Source: Lentisphaeria bacterium UBA1784
GTDB lineage: Bacteria; Verrucomicrobiota; Lentisphaeria; Victivallales; Victivallaceae
NCBI GenBank assembly: GCA_002315455.1
Contig: DCGG01000158.1
Coordinates: forward strand, 19,598 to 32,204
Length of the DNA stretch: 12,607 nt
Reading direction: 5' to 3'
In this document: positions 6,355 to 12,607 of the stretch, in pieces
Position numbering within the stretch: position 1 is the first letter of the stretch
How the letters are laid out: each line of letters begins with the position of its first letter
The notes under the pieces: model-generated
Told to the model about the DNA's origin: nothing
Seen by the model: the letters and a program-made list of their open reading frames with translations, nothing else
Databases searched by the model: none
Position numbers and translations under genes: made by a program

Positions 6355-6933
6355 ATGGGACCGGGTTCAGACAAGGATGCACTCCGCAGCTTCTACTTGA
6401 AGCGGCGCAAAGAGCTTTCCTCTGCTGAACGGCTGGATTTTGACCGGGCGATCGCGGATCACGTCCGCGCGCTCCCCGAATTTCAGCGCCTTCCCGGATT
6501 GGCGGCTTTCGTTGCCTTCGGGGCGGAACCGGACCTGCGCAGCCTGTTTCCGGAAAAACGCCTGTATCTCCCCCGGTTTTCGGCGGAGACCAAAGAGTAT
6601 GAGTTCGTCAGGATCGACGACCCCGCGGAGCAGTTGCGCCCCGGCAAGTTCGGCATCCCGGAACCGCTGGCGGCGCTTCCCGCCGCGGACTGGACGCTGA
6701 TCCGCCGGCAAGTGCTGATCCTTGTTCCCGCGGTGGCCTGTGATCCCGGCGGGACCCGTTTGGGACGGGGCGGCGGATTTTACGACCGGCTGTTGGACAA
6801 GGCCGGCGGTGCCGCGGCGGCAGCGGTAATCTACTCCTGCCAGCTCGCGGAGAAACTGCCCCGCGAACCCCATGACCGCCCCATGGACCGGGTGGTCACG
6901 GAACAACAAATTTTCAATTGTCCGTGCAAATAA
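6355..6933 (+). CDS. ygfA: 5-formyltetrahydrofolate cyclo-ligase, 192 aa
   Basis: This enzyme converts 5-formyltetrahydrofolate to 5,10-methenyltetrahydrofolate using ATP, in cytoplasmic one-carbon folate metabolism. The family signature is clear: LRSFYLKRRKELSS near residues 10-23, the FGIPEP segment at 99-104, and the strongly conserved VPAVACDPGGTRLGRGGGFYD at 124-144, followed by the closing E-x-H-D-x-P-M-D-x-V-V-T-E motif at 171-183. Length is typical. I chose the ATG at 6355 because AAGG lies six bases before it. The ATG at 6349, two codons earlier, directly abuts that ribosome binding site and is less likely. Twelve bases separate its stop from the start of the ribonuclease Y gene, so the two are probably co-transcribed. 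The region in front may encode or be part of a structured RNA. Confidence 0.94.
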   Translation: MGPGSDKDALRSFYLKRRKELSSAERLDFDRAIADHVRALPEFQRLPGLAAFVAFGAEPDLRSLFPEKRLYLPRFSAETKEYEFVRIDDPAEQLRPGKFGIPEPLAALPAADWTLIRRQVLILVPAVACDPGGTRLGRGGGFYDRLLDKAGGAAAAAVIYSCQLAEKLPREPHDRPMDRVVTEQQIFNCPCK

Positions 6934-6945
6934 GGAAGTGTGAGT

Positions 6946-8508
6946 ATGAATTTCTTCATCTGGATCGTGATCGCCGCTGCGGCTCTCGCCGCCGGCTTTA
7001 TCATCGGAGCGATCGTCAGCAACTACGTGCGGCGCCTGCAACGGGATGCCGCTGCCAAGGACGCCGACCGCATCCGCAGCAACGCGGAACGCGAAGCGGA
7101 ACATCTGCTCCGGGACGCCCGGGTCTCCGCCAAGGGCGAGACCATCAAGATGCGGGAGGAGTGCGAGGAGGAACTGAAGGAGCGCCGCAAGGAGCAGGCC
7201 AATAACGAAAAACGTCTGGTCCAGCGGGAGGAGACTCTGGACCGCCGCGCCGAATCCCTCGACGCCAAGGTCAAGAACGTGGAACGGCAGGAGAAAGAGA
7301 TCGACCTGCTCCGGGAACGGCTTTCCACCCGGGAACAGGAACTCTCCAAGAACATCTCCCGGCAGATCGACGAACTGGAGCGCATCAGCGGATTCTCCCG
7401 GGATGAGGCCAAGGAGGTCCTGCTGGAGAAGTTGAAGGACGAGGTCAAGAACGAATCCGGCATCCTGATCCGCAATACCCTCGAGGAGGCCAAGGTCCGC
7501 AGTGAGCATGAAGCCCGCCGGATTCTCACCTACGCCATCCAGCGCTACGCTTCCGACTGCACCTACGAGCGCACCACCGCCACCATCCCGCTCCCCAACG
7601 ACGAGATGAAGGGCCGCATCATCGGCCGCGAAGGCCGGAACATCCGCGCCATCGAAGCCGCCACCGGCGTCAACATCCTCATCGATGACACCCCCGAAGC
7701 GGTGGTCATCAGTTGTTTCGATCCCGTCCGCAAGGAGGTGGCCCGTCAGCTCATGGAACGCCTCATCGGCGACGGCCGCATTCATCCCACCCGGGTGGAG
7801 GAACTGGCCAAGAAGATCACCAAGGAACTGGAGGACGAACTCTATCAGGTCGGCGAAGCCGCCGTGCTGGAGACCGGCCTCACCGGCGTGCCTCCCGCCG
7901 TCATCAAACTGCTGGGACGGCTGAAGTACCGCTACAGTTTCTCCCAGAACGTGCTGCAGCACTCCCTTGAGACCGCCTACTTCATGGGCATGATCGCCGC
8001 GGAACTGGGGCTGGACGAGAAGAAGGCCAAGCGCATCGGCCTCTTCCACGACCTCGGCAAAGCCATCGACCACGAGGTGGAAGGTCCCCACGCCCAGATC
8101 GGCGCGGACTTCCTCCGCAAGAACAACGAGGCCAAGGACGTGATCCACGCGGTGGCCGCCCACCACGGCGAACTGGAGCCGGAGAGCTGCTACGACATCC
8201 TCTGCTCCGCCTGCGATACCCTGAGCGCCTCCCGTCCGGGGGCCCGCAGCGAGACCACCGAACTTTACCTCAAGCGTCTGGAGCAGCTGGAGACCATCGC
8301 CCACGAGTTCGCGGGGGTGGAGTCCTGCTTCGCGCTGCAGGCGGGCCGGGAGGTCCGGGTCATGGTCACCCCCGAGAAGATCAGCGAAGGCGAAGCCCAG
8401 GTGCTGGCCAAGGATATCTGCAGCCGCATCGAGAAGGAAATGACCTACCCCGGTCAGATCAAGGTCACCATCATCCGGGAGACCCGGTCGGTGGAATACG
8501 CCAAGTAA
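6946..8508 (+). CDS. rny: Ribonuclease Y, 520 aa
   Basis: This is a membrane-anchored endoribonuclease that starts bulk mRNA decay in many bacteria lacking RNase E. Domains in order: an N-terminal transmembrane helix (about residues 4-25), a long charged coiled coil rich in Glu, Arg and Lys (about 28-200), a KH RNA-binding domain with GRIIGREGRN at 223-232 and ATGVNILIDDTPE just after, and an HD phosphohydrolase domain with H339, the metal-binding H368-D369 pair in LFHDLGKA, and H406-H407. Length matches the family norm of about 520. The frame can also begin at GTG 6940, but the ATG at 6946 has AAGGA nine bases upstream and is the better start. It follows the folate cyclo-ligase gene closely and precedes alanine racemase by 97 bases on the same strand. 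Confidence 0.98.
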   Translation: MNFFIWIVIAAAALAAGFIIGAIVSNYVRRLQRDAAAKDADRIRSNAEREAEHLLRDARVSAKGETIKMREECEEELKERRKEQANNEKRLVQREETLDRRAESLDAKVKNVERQEKEIDLLRERLSTREQELSKNISRQIDELERISGFSRDEAKEVLLEKLKDEVKNESGILIRNTLEEAKVRSEHEARRILTYAIQRYASDCTYERTTATIPLPNDEMKGRIIGREGRNIRAIEAATGVNILIDDTPEAVVISCFDPVRKEVARQLMERLIGDGRIHPTRVEELAKKITKELEDELYQVGEAAVLETGLTGVPPAVIKLLGRLKYRYSFSQNVLQHSLETAYFMGMIAAELGLDEKKAKRIGLFHDLGKAIDHEVEGPHAQIGADFLRKNNEAKDVIHAVAAHHGELEPESCYDILCSACDTLSASRPGARSETTELYLKRLEQLETIAHEFAGVESCFALQAGREVRVMVTPEKISEGEAQVLAKDICSRIEKEMTYPGQIKVTIIRETRSVEYAK

Positions 8509-8528
8509 GGGGCATCCGAACAGAAAGT

Positions 8529-8554
8529 GGGAGTCTCCAAGGCCGGAGGCTCCC
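8529..8554 (+). terminator. Strong hairpin after rny, without a T-run
   Basis: GGGAG-T-CTCC (8529-8538) pairs with GGAG-G-CTCCC (8545-8554) around the loop AAGGCC, nine base pairs with one T-G pair or mismatch. The following bases are CTGAATCG, so it lacks the T-tract of a classic intrinsic terminator. It may be a weak terminator or a 3' stabilising hairpin that sets the ratio of rny to alr mRNA. Confidence 0.45.
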
Positions 8555-8605
8555 CTGAATCGAATCAACAACATTATCGGCGCAAGGAGCTACGCGGACG
8601 CAAAA

Positions 8606-9712
8606 ATGTCTCTCACCCGTTCCTGGTTGGAAATCGACACGAAAAAGATCGTCGGCAACTATGAGAAGATCCTGAAACGGGCCGGGATCCCGGTGATCCC
8701 GGTGATTAAGGCCAATGCCTACGGATTGGGGGTGGAGAAAATTCTGACGCTTTTTGACAAGGCTCCCTACTTCGGCGTGGCGACGGTGGAGGAGGGGCTC
8801 CAGCTGAAGCGCCTCGGCGCCCGGAGCATGGTCCTCGGCGGACTGGTGGATGGCGAGATCGCTCCCGGCGTGGAAGCGGACGTGATCCTCCCCGCCGGAG
8901 ACGTGCCGCTCGCCCGGAAGATCAGCGCCGAAGCGGTCCGGCAGAAGCGCTCCGCGGAGGTGGCTCTGCCCATTGATTCCGGCATGGGCCGGATCGGACT
9001 CCTTCCGGAGACCGCCGAGGCGGAGATCCGGGAGATCATGAGCCTGCCGAACTTGAAGGTCCGGGGGATATTCAGCCACCTCTCCTGTGCGCCGCATCCG
9101 GAAGATGGATACAGCCTCCGTCAGGTCAGGGTCTTCACCGGACTGGTAAACCGACTGAAGCAGAACGGCGTCGCCATCCCCGACGTCCACATCGTGGCCA
9201 GCGACGGCTACGCTCCTGCCTTTGCGGAAGCCTTTCAGCCGCCCTTCACCATGGCGCGGGTAGGGCTGGACCTCTACGGATTCAACCAGAACCCCCTGCT
9301 CGCCGATATGAAACTGGAACCGGTGGCCCAGTTGAAGTCCACCCTCATCGCCGTGCGGAAATTGAAGGAAGGCACGGGAATCGGCTACAACCGGCTCCAC
9401 ACGCTCCCGGAGGACACCCCCGTCGGGACCGTGGCCATCGGCTATGAGGATGGCGTTCCTCTCGCTTGTTCCAACCGAGGCAACGTTCTCGTCAACGGCA
9501 TTCTCTGCCCCATCATCGGCCGGGTCGCCATGGATTACATCATGATCTCGCTGGCCAAGGCACCCAATGCCAAGCCCGGGGACGAAGTGGTCCTCTGGGG
9601 CACGCAGGTGGACCGCTCCATTCCCATCTCCGCGTGGTGCGAGACCAAGGGAACCCATCCCCACGACATTCTCTGCGCCATCGGCAACCGGGTAGTGCGC
9701 AGATACCTTTGA
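8606..9712 (+). CDS. alr: Alanine racemase, PLP-dependent, 368 aa
   Basis: It interconverts L- and D-alanine, supplying D-alanine for peptidoglycan in the cytoplasm. It is a fold-type III PLP enzyme. The N-terminal barrel has the cofactor lysine K35 in VIKANAYGLG, then the D124-SGMGRIG motif and the FSHLSCA strand at 157-162. The C-terminal beta domain has the second catalytic base Y261 in GIGYNR, the GYEDGVP turn at 279-285, and GRVAMD at 305-310. Length is typical. The start is the first ATG of the frame after the upstream gene. The only visible ribosome binding site, AAGGAG at 8584-8589, is 16 bases away, which is longer than usual. No nearer start codon exists in frame. The gene lies 97 bases after rny and could share its transcript. 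Confidence 0.96.
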   Translation: MSLTRSWLEIDTKKIVGNYEKILKRAGIPVIPVIKANAYGLGVEKILTLFDKAPYFGVATVEEGLQLKRLGARSMVLGGLVDGEIAPGVEADVILPAGDVPLARKISAEAVRQKRSAEVALPIDSGMGRIGLLPETAEAEIREIMSLPNLKVRGIFSHLSCAPHPEDGYSLRQVRVFTGLVNRLKQNGVAIPDVHIVASDGYAPAFAEAFQPPFTMARVGLDLYGFNQNPLLADMKLEPVAQLKSTLIAVRKLKEGTGIGYNRLHTLPEDTPVGTVAIGYEDGVPLACSNRGNVLVNGILCPIIGRVAMDYIMISLAKAPNAKPGDEVVLWGTQVDRSIPISAWCETKGTHPHDILCAIGNRVVRRYL

Positions 9713-9767
9713 TCCGCGTCGCGATCCTTCCGGCAGAGTGCATTACTGCTTTTTCAGCAAAAAACGG

Positions 9768-9799
9768 GACCCGGCGGATGATTTGACAGTTGCCGGGTC
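9768..9799 (+). repeat. Inverted repeat spanning the -35 region, possible alr terminator or operator
   Basis: GACCCGGC (9768-9775) and its exact complement GCCGGGTC (9792-9799) flank a 16-base loop. The loop contains the TTGACA box of the promoter at 9783-9811. The bases after it (TTGTGCTATTGT) are only loosely T-rich. It could end alr transcription, or be a regulatory site for the promoter it encloses. Confidence 0.5.
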
Positions 9800-9811
9800 T
9801 TGTGCTATTGT
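9783..9811 (+). promoter_or_regulatory. Near-consensus sigma70 promoter of the DUF4838 gene
   Basis: TTGACA (9783-9788) matches the -35 consensus exactly. A 17-base spacer leads to TATTGT (9806-9811), four of six bases of the -10 consensus. Transcription should start near 9818, giving a leader of about 205 bases before the ATG at 10024. A weaker alternative nearer the gene, TTGCGC-N16-TAAATT (about 9930-9957), is also possible. Confidence 0.65.
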
Positions 9812-9827
9812 AATGGTGGGGGCGGTG

Positions 9828-9850
9828 GAGATTTTACAATGTGAAATCTC
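9828..9850 (+). promoter_or_regulatory. 23-bp operator-like palindrome downstream of the promoter
   Basis: The arms GAGATTT (9828-9834) and AAATCTC (9844-9850) are exact complements. Inside the spacer, ACA and TGT (9836-9838, 9840-9842) also mirror each other around a single central base, so only one symmetric position pair fails to match. It starts about ten bases after the predicted transcription start, a classic place for a repressor operator. The regulator is not encoded in this window. Confidence 0.6.
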
Positions 9851-9864
9851 TGCGGAAACCGCAG
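9850..9864 (+). repeat. Perfect small hairpin next to the operator-like palindrome
   Basis: CTGCGG-AAA-CCGCAG has six perfect pairs and a three-base loop and shares its first base with the palindrome at 9828-9850. It would form a leader hairpin in the mRNA or a second protein site. No T-run follows. Confidence 0.45.
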
Positions 9865-10023
9865 GACACGATGGCGTTGCGGATTTTGCACTTTTCCTTC
9901 CGGGATTTACAAAAATCGAAACAGCAGTATTGCGCCCGTTGAAAGTCGTGCTAAATTATGATCGTGTCAGAAAACGGAAGCGTTGATGATATTTCGCGGT
10001 ATTTCATGAAAAAAGGAGGAAAC

Positions 10024-12357
10024 ATGAGAAAAGGTTTTTTGATGTCGGCACTTCTGCTGTCGGCGTTGTTGGGCGGCGCGTCTGCCGCGTGGGCTTTGGA
10101 CGCCATCGTGGACGGGTCCGCCAAGGCGGTGATCGTCATCCCGGAGAAGGCCAAACCGGCGGAACAGTATGCCGCGCAGGAGCTGCAGACCTTCCTCCGC
10201 CGGGCTTCCGGCGCAGAACTGCCCATCCTCACCGAGAGTGCGGCGAAAGATTCTTCTGCGCTCCGCTATCAGGTTGGCATGACCCGGGCCGCCCGGAAAC
10301 TGACCGGCAAGGGACTTCCCCTCAACGGCTTCCTGCTGAAGTCCGTTGACGATGGTCTGATCCTCGCGGGCGGCGACTCCGGAGGAAAACCGGAGGCCCG
10401 CTATACCGCCACCGGGACCCTTTATGCGGTTTACCAGTACCTTGAGGACGAATTGAAGGTCCTCTGGCTGTGGCCCGATGAGCAGTACGGCGTGGTGGTC
10501 CGCCCGAAAAAGACCGTCTCCTTCGGGAACTATGACGTGCGGGTAATGCCGCCCTTCACGGAATCCGCCCAGCGCTATCTCCCCAAACTTTGGACCCGCC
10601 GTGCCGCCCGGACCATTTCGCTTCCGCCGGATTATCCCGACAACCACCGGGGTGGACACGCTTTCGTGAACTGGTACAAGATGTACTGGCCGGAACACAA
10701 GGATTTCTTCGCCATGGTCAACGGCAAGCGGGTCAACAAAGGAGCCACCAGCGCCATGTGCGTTTCCAATCCTGAGTTTCACAAGGAGATCGTTCGGCGC
10801 TGGGTCGCGGCCGGGGAGAAGGAACCGGGGCGGAAGTTCGCCATCAATGCCTGCGAGGATGATACTCCCGGCATCTGCTCCTGCCCCCGCTGCCTCGCGT
10901 GGGACGGTCCGGACAAGCACTGGAGTTTTCATACCCAAAAATCTCTCCGGTTCAAAAACGTGGGCGAGCGCTATGCCAGGTTCTACAAGGCGCTCTACGA
11001 CTTGGCGAGCAAGATCGACCCCAATGTGGAAGTCCATGGCTACGCCTATCTCAACTACATCTATCCCCCCGTCAACACCAAGTTGAACCCCAACATCATG
11101 ATCCGGCTGGTTCCGCCCGCCGAGGACCTGCCTTTTCCCTACCATCCCAAGTACAAAAAGGAGATGTTCGATCTGCTCCGGCAGTGGCAGAAGACCGGTG
11201 CCACCCTCAACTACCGCCCCAACATCCTCGGCGGCTACGCCATGCCGGAAAACTACGTCCGGGACTACTACGAGGAGTTCCAGCTCATGCGGGAGTGCCG
11301 CATGAAGACCATCGACGTCGACGGGCCCAACACCTCCTTCGCCACGCAGGGACCATTTCTCTACGTGCTCTCCCGGCTGATGGTCCATCCTTCTGCCAAG
11401 CTGGACGATCTGCTCGCGGAATACTACTCCGGCTTCGGTCCGGCGGCGAAAGAGGTCCGCGCCTACTGGGCGTATTGGGAAAAATACGCACAGGACCACG
11501 CCGAATCCTTCACCGAGGTGCCCATCAAGTACAATTTGGAGCGCCACCGCAACATGTACGGCTTCCAGTATGCCCACTACGCCCACATCCTCTTCCCGCA
11601 GGAGTGCTTTGTTCCGGCCCGGAAACTGCTGGACAAGGCCCTCTCCGCAGCCAAGGATTTCCCCGACGACCTGAAGCGGGTGGAGTTTCTGAAGGCGGGG
11701 CTGGAGCACGCCGCGCTCTGCTCGAAGGTCTGCGCCGTCCTCAAGGACCCCAAGGCTACCCGGGAGCAGAAACTTGCCGAAATCGAAAAAGTACAGGCAT
11801 TCCGGAAGAGTTCGCTGCCGGAGTGGGCCTCTGCCGTCAAGGACTTCAACCGCCGCCGCAGGAACGAGGACCTCGTGTGGAAACTGCCGCCGGTCCGGGA
11901 GCCCGGGACCTACCTCGACCTCAAGCAGTACTGGCTGGGCATCGAGGATAAACAGGATCAGGGCGAGAAACTGGGATACTTCAAAAAGAACTTCGACACC
12001 ACCGGCTGGATCGGCACCGACACTTGGGACTTCCTCGAGCGCCATCACCATCAGGATTATCACTTCTACTGGTACCGGCTGAAGGTGAAACTCCCTCCGG
12101 AGTACCGCAACCGGAAGACCATCCTGCGCCTCGGCGCCGTGGACGAGTCCTGCTGGGTGTGGATCGACGGCAAGCGCGTGGGACAGCTCATCTTCAACGC
12201 CGCCACCGATCCCGACAGTTGGCAGAATCCCTTCGACGTGGACGTCACGGAGGCGGTGAAGGGCAAGGAGGAGATCACCATCGCGGTGAAGCTGGAGAAC
12301 GTCTCCGGCAACGGCGGCCTCTGGAAACCCAGCAGTCTGATCTTCCCGAAAAAGTAA
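10024..12357 (+). CDS. Secreted DUF4838 protein with alpha-glucuronidase-like N-terminal region and C-terminal beta-sandwich domain, 777 aa
   Basis: This is probably an exported glycan-active protein. Residues 1-24 form a signal peptide (MRKGFLMSALLLSALL then GGASAAWA before Leu-Asp). Residues about 25-180 resemble the N-terminal domain of GH67-type alpha-glucuronidases: EQYAAQELQTFLRRASG, then YTATGTLYAVYQYLE. Residues about 185-480 look like DUF4838, with the cysteine cluster C277-EDD and C285-x-C287-x-x-C290 and many aromatic residues. A helical linker follows, then a C-terminal galactose-binding-like beta-sandwich at about 655-777 (DTTGW, FYWYRLKVKLP, WVWIDGKRVG), as seen in glycoside hydrolases. 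The start at 10024 has AAGGAGG five bases upstream and gives a clean signal peptide. The longer frame from 9958 does not. DUF4838 proteins are, from general knowledge, frequent in Lentisphaerae and Planctomycetes. Enzyme activity and substrate are not established. Confidence 0.87.
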   Translation: MRKGFLMSALLLSALLGGASAAWALDAIVDGSAKAVIVIPEKAKPAEQYAAQELQTFLRRASGAELPILTESAAKDSSALRYQVGMTRAARKLTGKGLPLNGFLLKSVDDGLILAGGDSGGKPEARYTATGTLYAVYQYLEDELKVLWLWPDEQYGVVVRPKKTVSFGNYDVRVMPPFTESAQRYLPKLWTRRAARTISLPPDYPDNHRGGHAFVNWYKMYWPEHKDFFAMVNGKRVNKGATSAMCVSNPEFHKEIVRRWVAAGEKEPGRKFAINACEDDTPGICSCPRCLAWDGPDKHWSFHTQKSLRFKNVGERYARFYKALYDLASKIDPNVEVHGYAYLNYIYPPVNTKLNPNIMIRLVPPAEDLPFPYHPKYKKEMFDLLRQWQKTGATLNYRPNILGGYAMPENYVRDYYEEFQLMRECRMKTIDVDGPNTSFATQGPFLYVLSRLMVHPSAKLDDLLAEYYSGFGPAAKEVRAYWAYWEKYAQDHAESFTEVPIKYNLERHRNMYGFQYAHYAHILFPQECFVPARKLLDKALSAAKDFPDDLKRVEFLKAGLEHAALCSKVCAVLKDPKATREQKLAEIEKVQAFRKSSLPEWASAVKDFNRRRRNEDLVWKLPPVREPGTYLDLKQYWLGIEDKQDQGEKLGYFKKNFDTTGWIGTDTWDFLERHHHQDYHFYWYRLKVKLPPEYRNRKTILRLGAVDESCWVWIDGKRVGQLIFNAATDPDSWQNPFDVDVTEAVKGKEEITIAVKLENVSGNGGLWKPSSLIFPKK

Positions 12358-12358
12358 C

Positions 12359-12377
12359 CGTCCGGGATCGCCGGGCG
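12359..12377 (+). terminator. GC-rich hairpin just after the DUF4838 stop codon
   Basis: CGTCCGG (12359-12365) pairs with CCGGGCG (12371-12377) over the loop GATCG, including one T-G pair. The following CATTT is a poor T-run, so it is at most a weak terminator, in series with the better one at 12417-12441. Confidence 0.3.
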
Positions 12378-12416
12378 CATTTCACGGGAGACGGGGGAAA
12401 GTGCATTCTGCCGTCT

Positions 12417-12441
12417 TTCGCGGATGCGCATGCGAATTTTT
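12417..12441 (+). terminator. Intrinsic terminator candidate of the DUF4838 gene
   Basis: TTCGC (12417-12421) pairs with GCGAA (12432-12436) around a ten-base loop, followed at once by five Ts (12437-12441). A preceding hairpin, AGACGG (12389-12394) with CCGTCT (12411-12416), abuts it. The stem is short, so confidence is moderate. It separates the DUF4838 gene from the next promoter. Confidence 0.45.
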
Positions 12442-12464
12442 ATGGAAGTGGCCGCCTTCTCCGG

Positions 12465-12493
12465 TTGCAATTTGGGCACAGCGATGTTATTTT
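12465..12493 (+). promoter_or_regulatory. Promoter near the right end of the window
   Basis: TTGCAA (12465-12470), a 17-base spacer and TATTTT (12488-12493) form a fair sigma70-like promoter on the plus strand. Transcription would start near 12500 and run into the possible structured RNA that leaves the window. The region is AT-rich compared with its surroundings. Confidence 0.5.
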
Positions 12494-12499
12494 ATTTCT

Positions 12500-12607
12500 G
12501 GGTATCTCTAAAAATTCATTCCGGCGGCTTGCGGCCTTTGAGGAAAGTCCGCAACGCGCGACTTTTCGGAGGTTACCACTCTGGGTAGCCGCCTCAAATT
12601 CGCACAT
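12500..12607 (+). ncRNA. Possible 5' end of RNase P RNA or another structured RNA, cut by the window end
   Basis: No coding start with a ribosome binding site follows the promoter at 12465. The transcript would contain TTGAGGAAAGTCCG at about 12538-12551, matching the GAGGAAAGUCC block that is the first conserved region of bacterial RNase P RNA, about the right distance from the transcript start. A stable hairpin follows, GGTTACC with GGTAGCC over a short loop (12572-12591 region). Against this, the bases after the conserved block do not resemble the usual GGGC and GGUAACG elements. The block can also pair with itself (TTGCGG with CCGCAA, CTTT with AAAG) into an ordinary hairpin. The rest of the gene is outside the window. 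Confidence 0.35.

Noticed and set aside
6108..6428. 106-codon open frame overlapping the start of the cyclo-ligase gene
   Set aside because: No ribosome binding site or family features, it overlaps a certain gene in another frame, and its DNA is better explained by RNA-like inverted repeats.
6367..8574. 735-codon open frame on the minus strand, antisense to rny and the cyclo-ligase gene
   Set aside because: The plus-strand genes are unmistakable family members. The antisense frame is a by-product of GC-rich codon use and has no recognisable domain.
8471..9664. 397-codon open frame on the minus strand, antisense to alr
   Set aside because: alr is certain on the plus strand. The antisense product is a compositional shadow.
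9738..9986. 82-codon open frame before the DUF4838 gene
   Set aside because: It runs through the -35 and -10 boxes and both palindromes, has no ribosome binding site and no recognisable product.
9967..12063. 698-codon open frame on the minus strand, antisense to the DUF4838 gene
   Set aside because: It lies opposite a gene with signal peptide, ribosome binding site and domains. Its translation shows no family features.
1..12607. CRISPR arrays, insertion sequences, tRNA genes, phage genes
   Set aside because: I looked for regularly spaced repeats, transposase motifs, cloverleaf sequences and phage-type proteins and saw none.

Overview
The window is a GC-rich bacterial chromosome segment with dense gene packing. 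The best guess is a member of the PVC group, probably Lentisphaerae (Victivallis-like). This rests on a secreted DUF4838 protein beside ordinary housekeeping genes, plus TadE/TadG-type envelope genes. It is an inference from gene content; no rRNA or other taxonomic marker is present.

Layout. Positions 1-4340 (minus strand) hold a compact cluster: TadE-like pseudopilin, large TadG-like protein, second TadE-like pseudopilin, then cinA, which runs off the window start. The first three genes overlap by 1 and 4 bases and cinA follows after 35 bases. A sigma70-like promoter lies just upstream of the first gene, and its -10 box sits inside a strong inverted repeat. Positions 4534-5640 (minus) hold a zinc-dependent medium-chain dehydrogenase with its own likely promoter. 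Positions 5641-6354 form a roughly 700-base divergent intergenic region with promoter-like and terminator-like sequences and a potentially structured RNA just before the next gene.

Positions 6355-9712 (plus) carry 5-formyltetrahydrofolate cyclo-ligase, ribonuclease Y and alanine racemase: folate one-carbon metabolism, mRNA decay and peptidoglycan precursor supply. Positions 9713-10023 are a regulatory region with a near-consensus promoter, a 23-bp operator-like palindrome and a second small palindrome. They precede a secreted 777-residue DUF4838 protein (10024-12357) that probably acts on glycans. The last 250 bases hold terminator-like hairpins, a promoter and the start of a probable structured RNA carrying an RNase P RNA-like conserved block, cut by the window end.

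How the genes fit together. The Tad-like genes probably encode surface or pseudopilus components, but no ATPase, platform protein or prepilin peptidase is visible here, so any such system depends on genes elsewhere. The DUF4838 gene looks individually regulated, as expected for a substrate-responsive glycan-use gene. No clearly new multi-gene system is proven. The most interesting leads are the non-coding ones: the operator-like palindromes at 4298-4327 and 9828-9850, the possible structured RNA upstream of the cyclo-ligase gene (an arrangement recalling ssrS-ygfA in proteobacteria), and the RNA-like sequence at the right edge.
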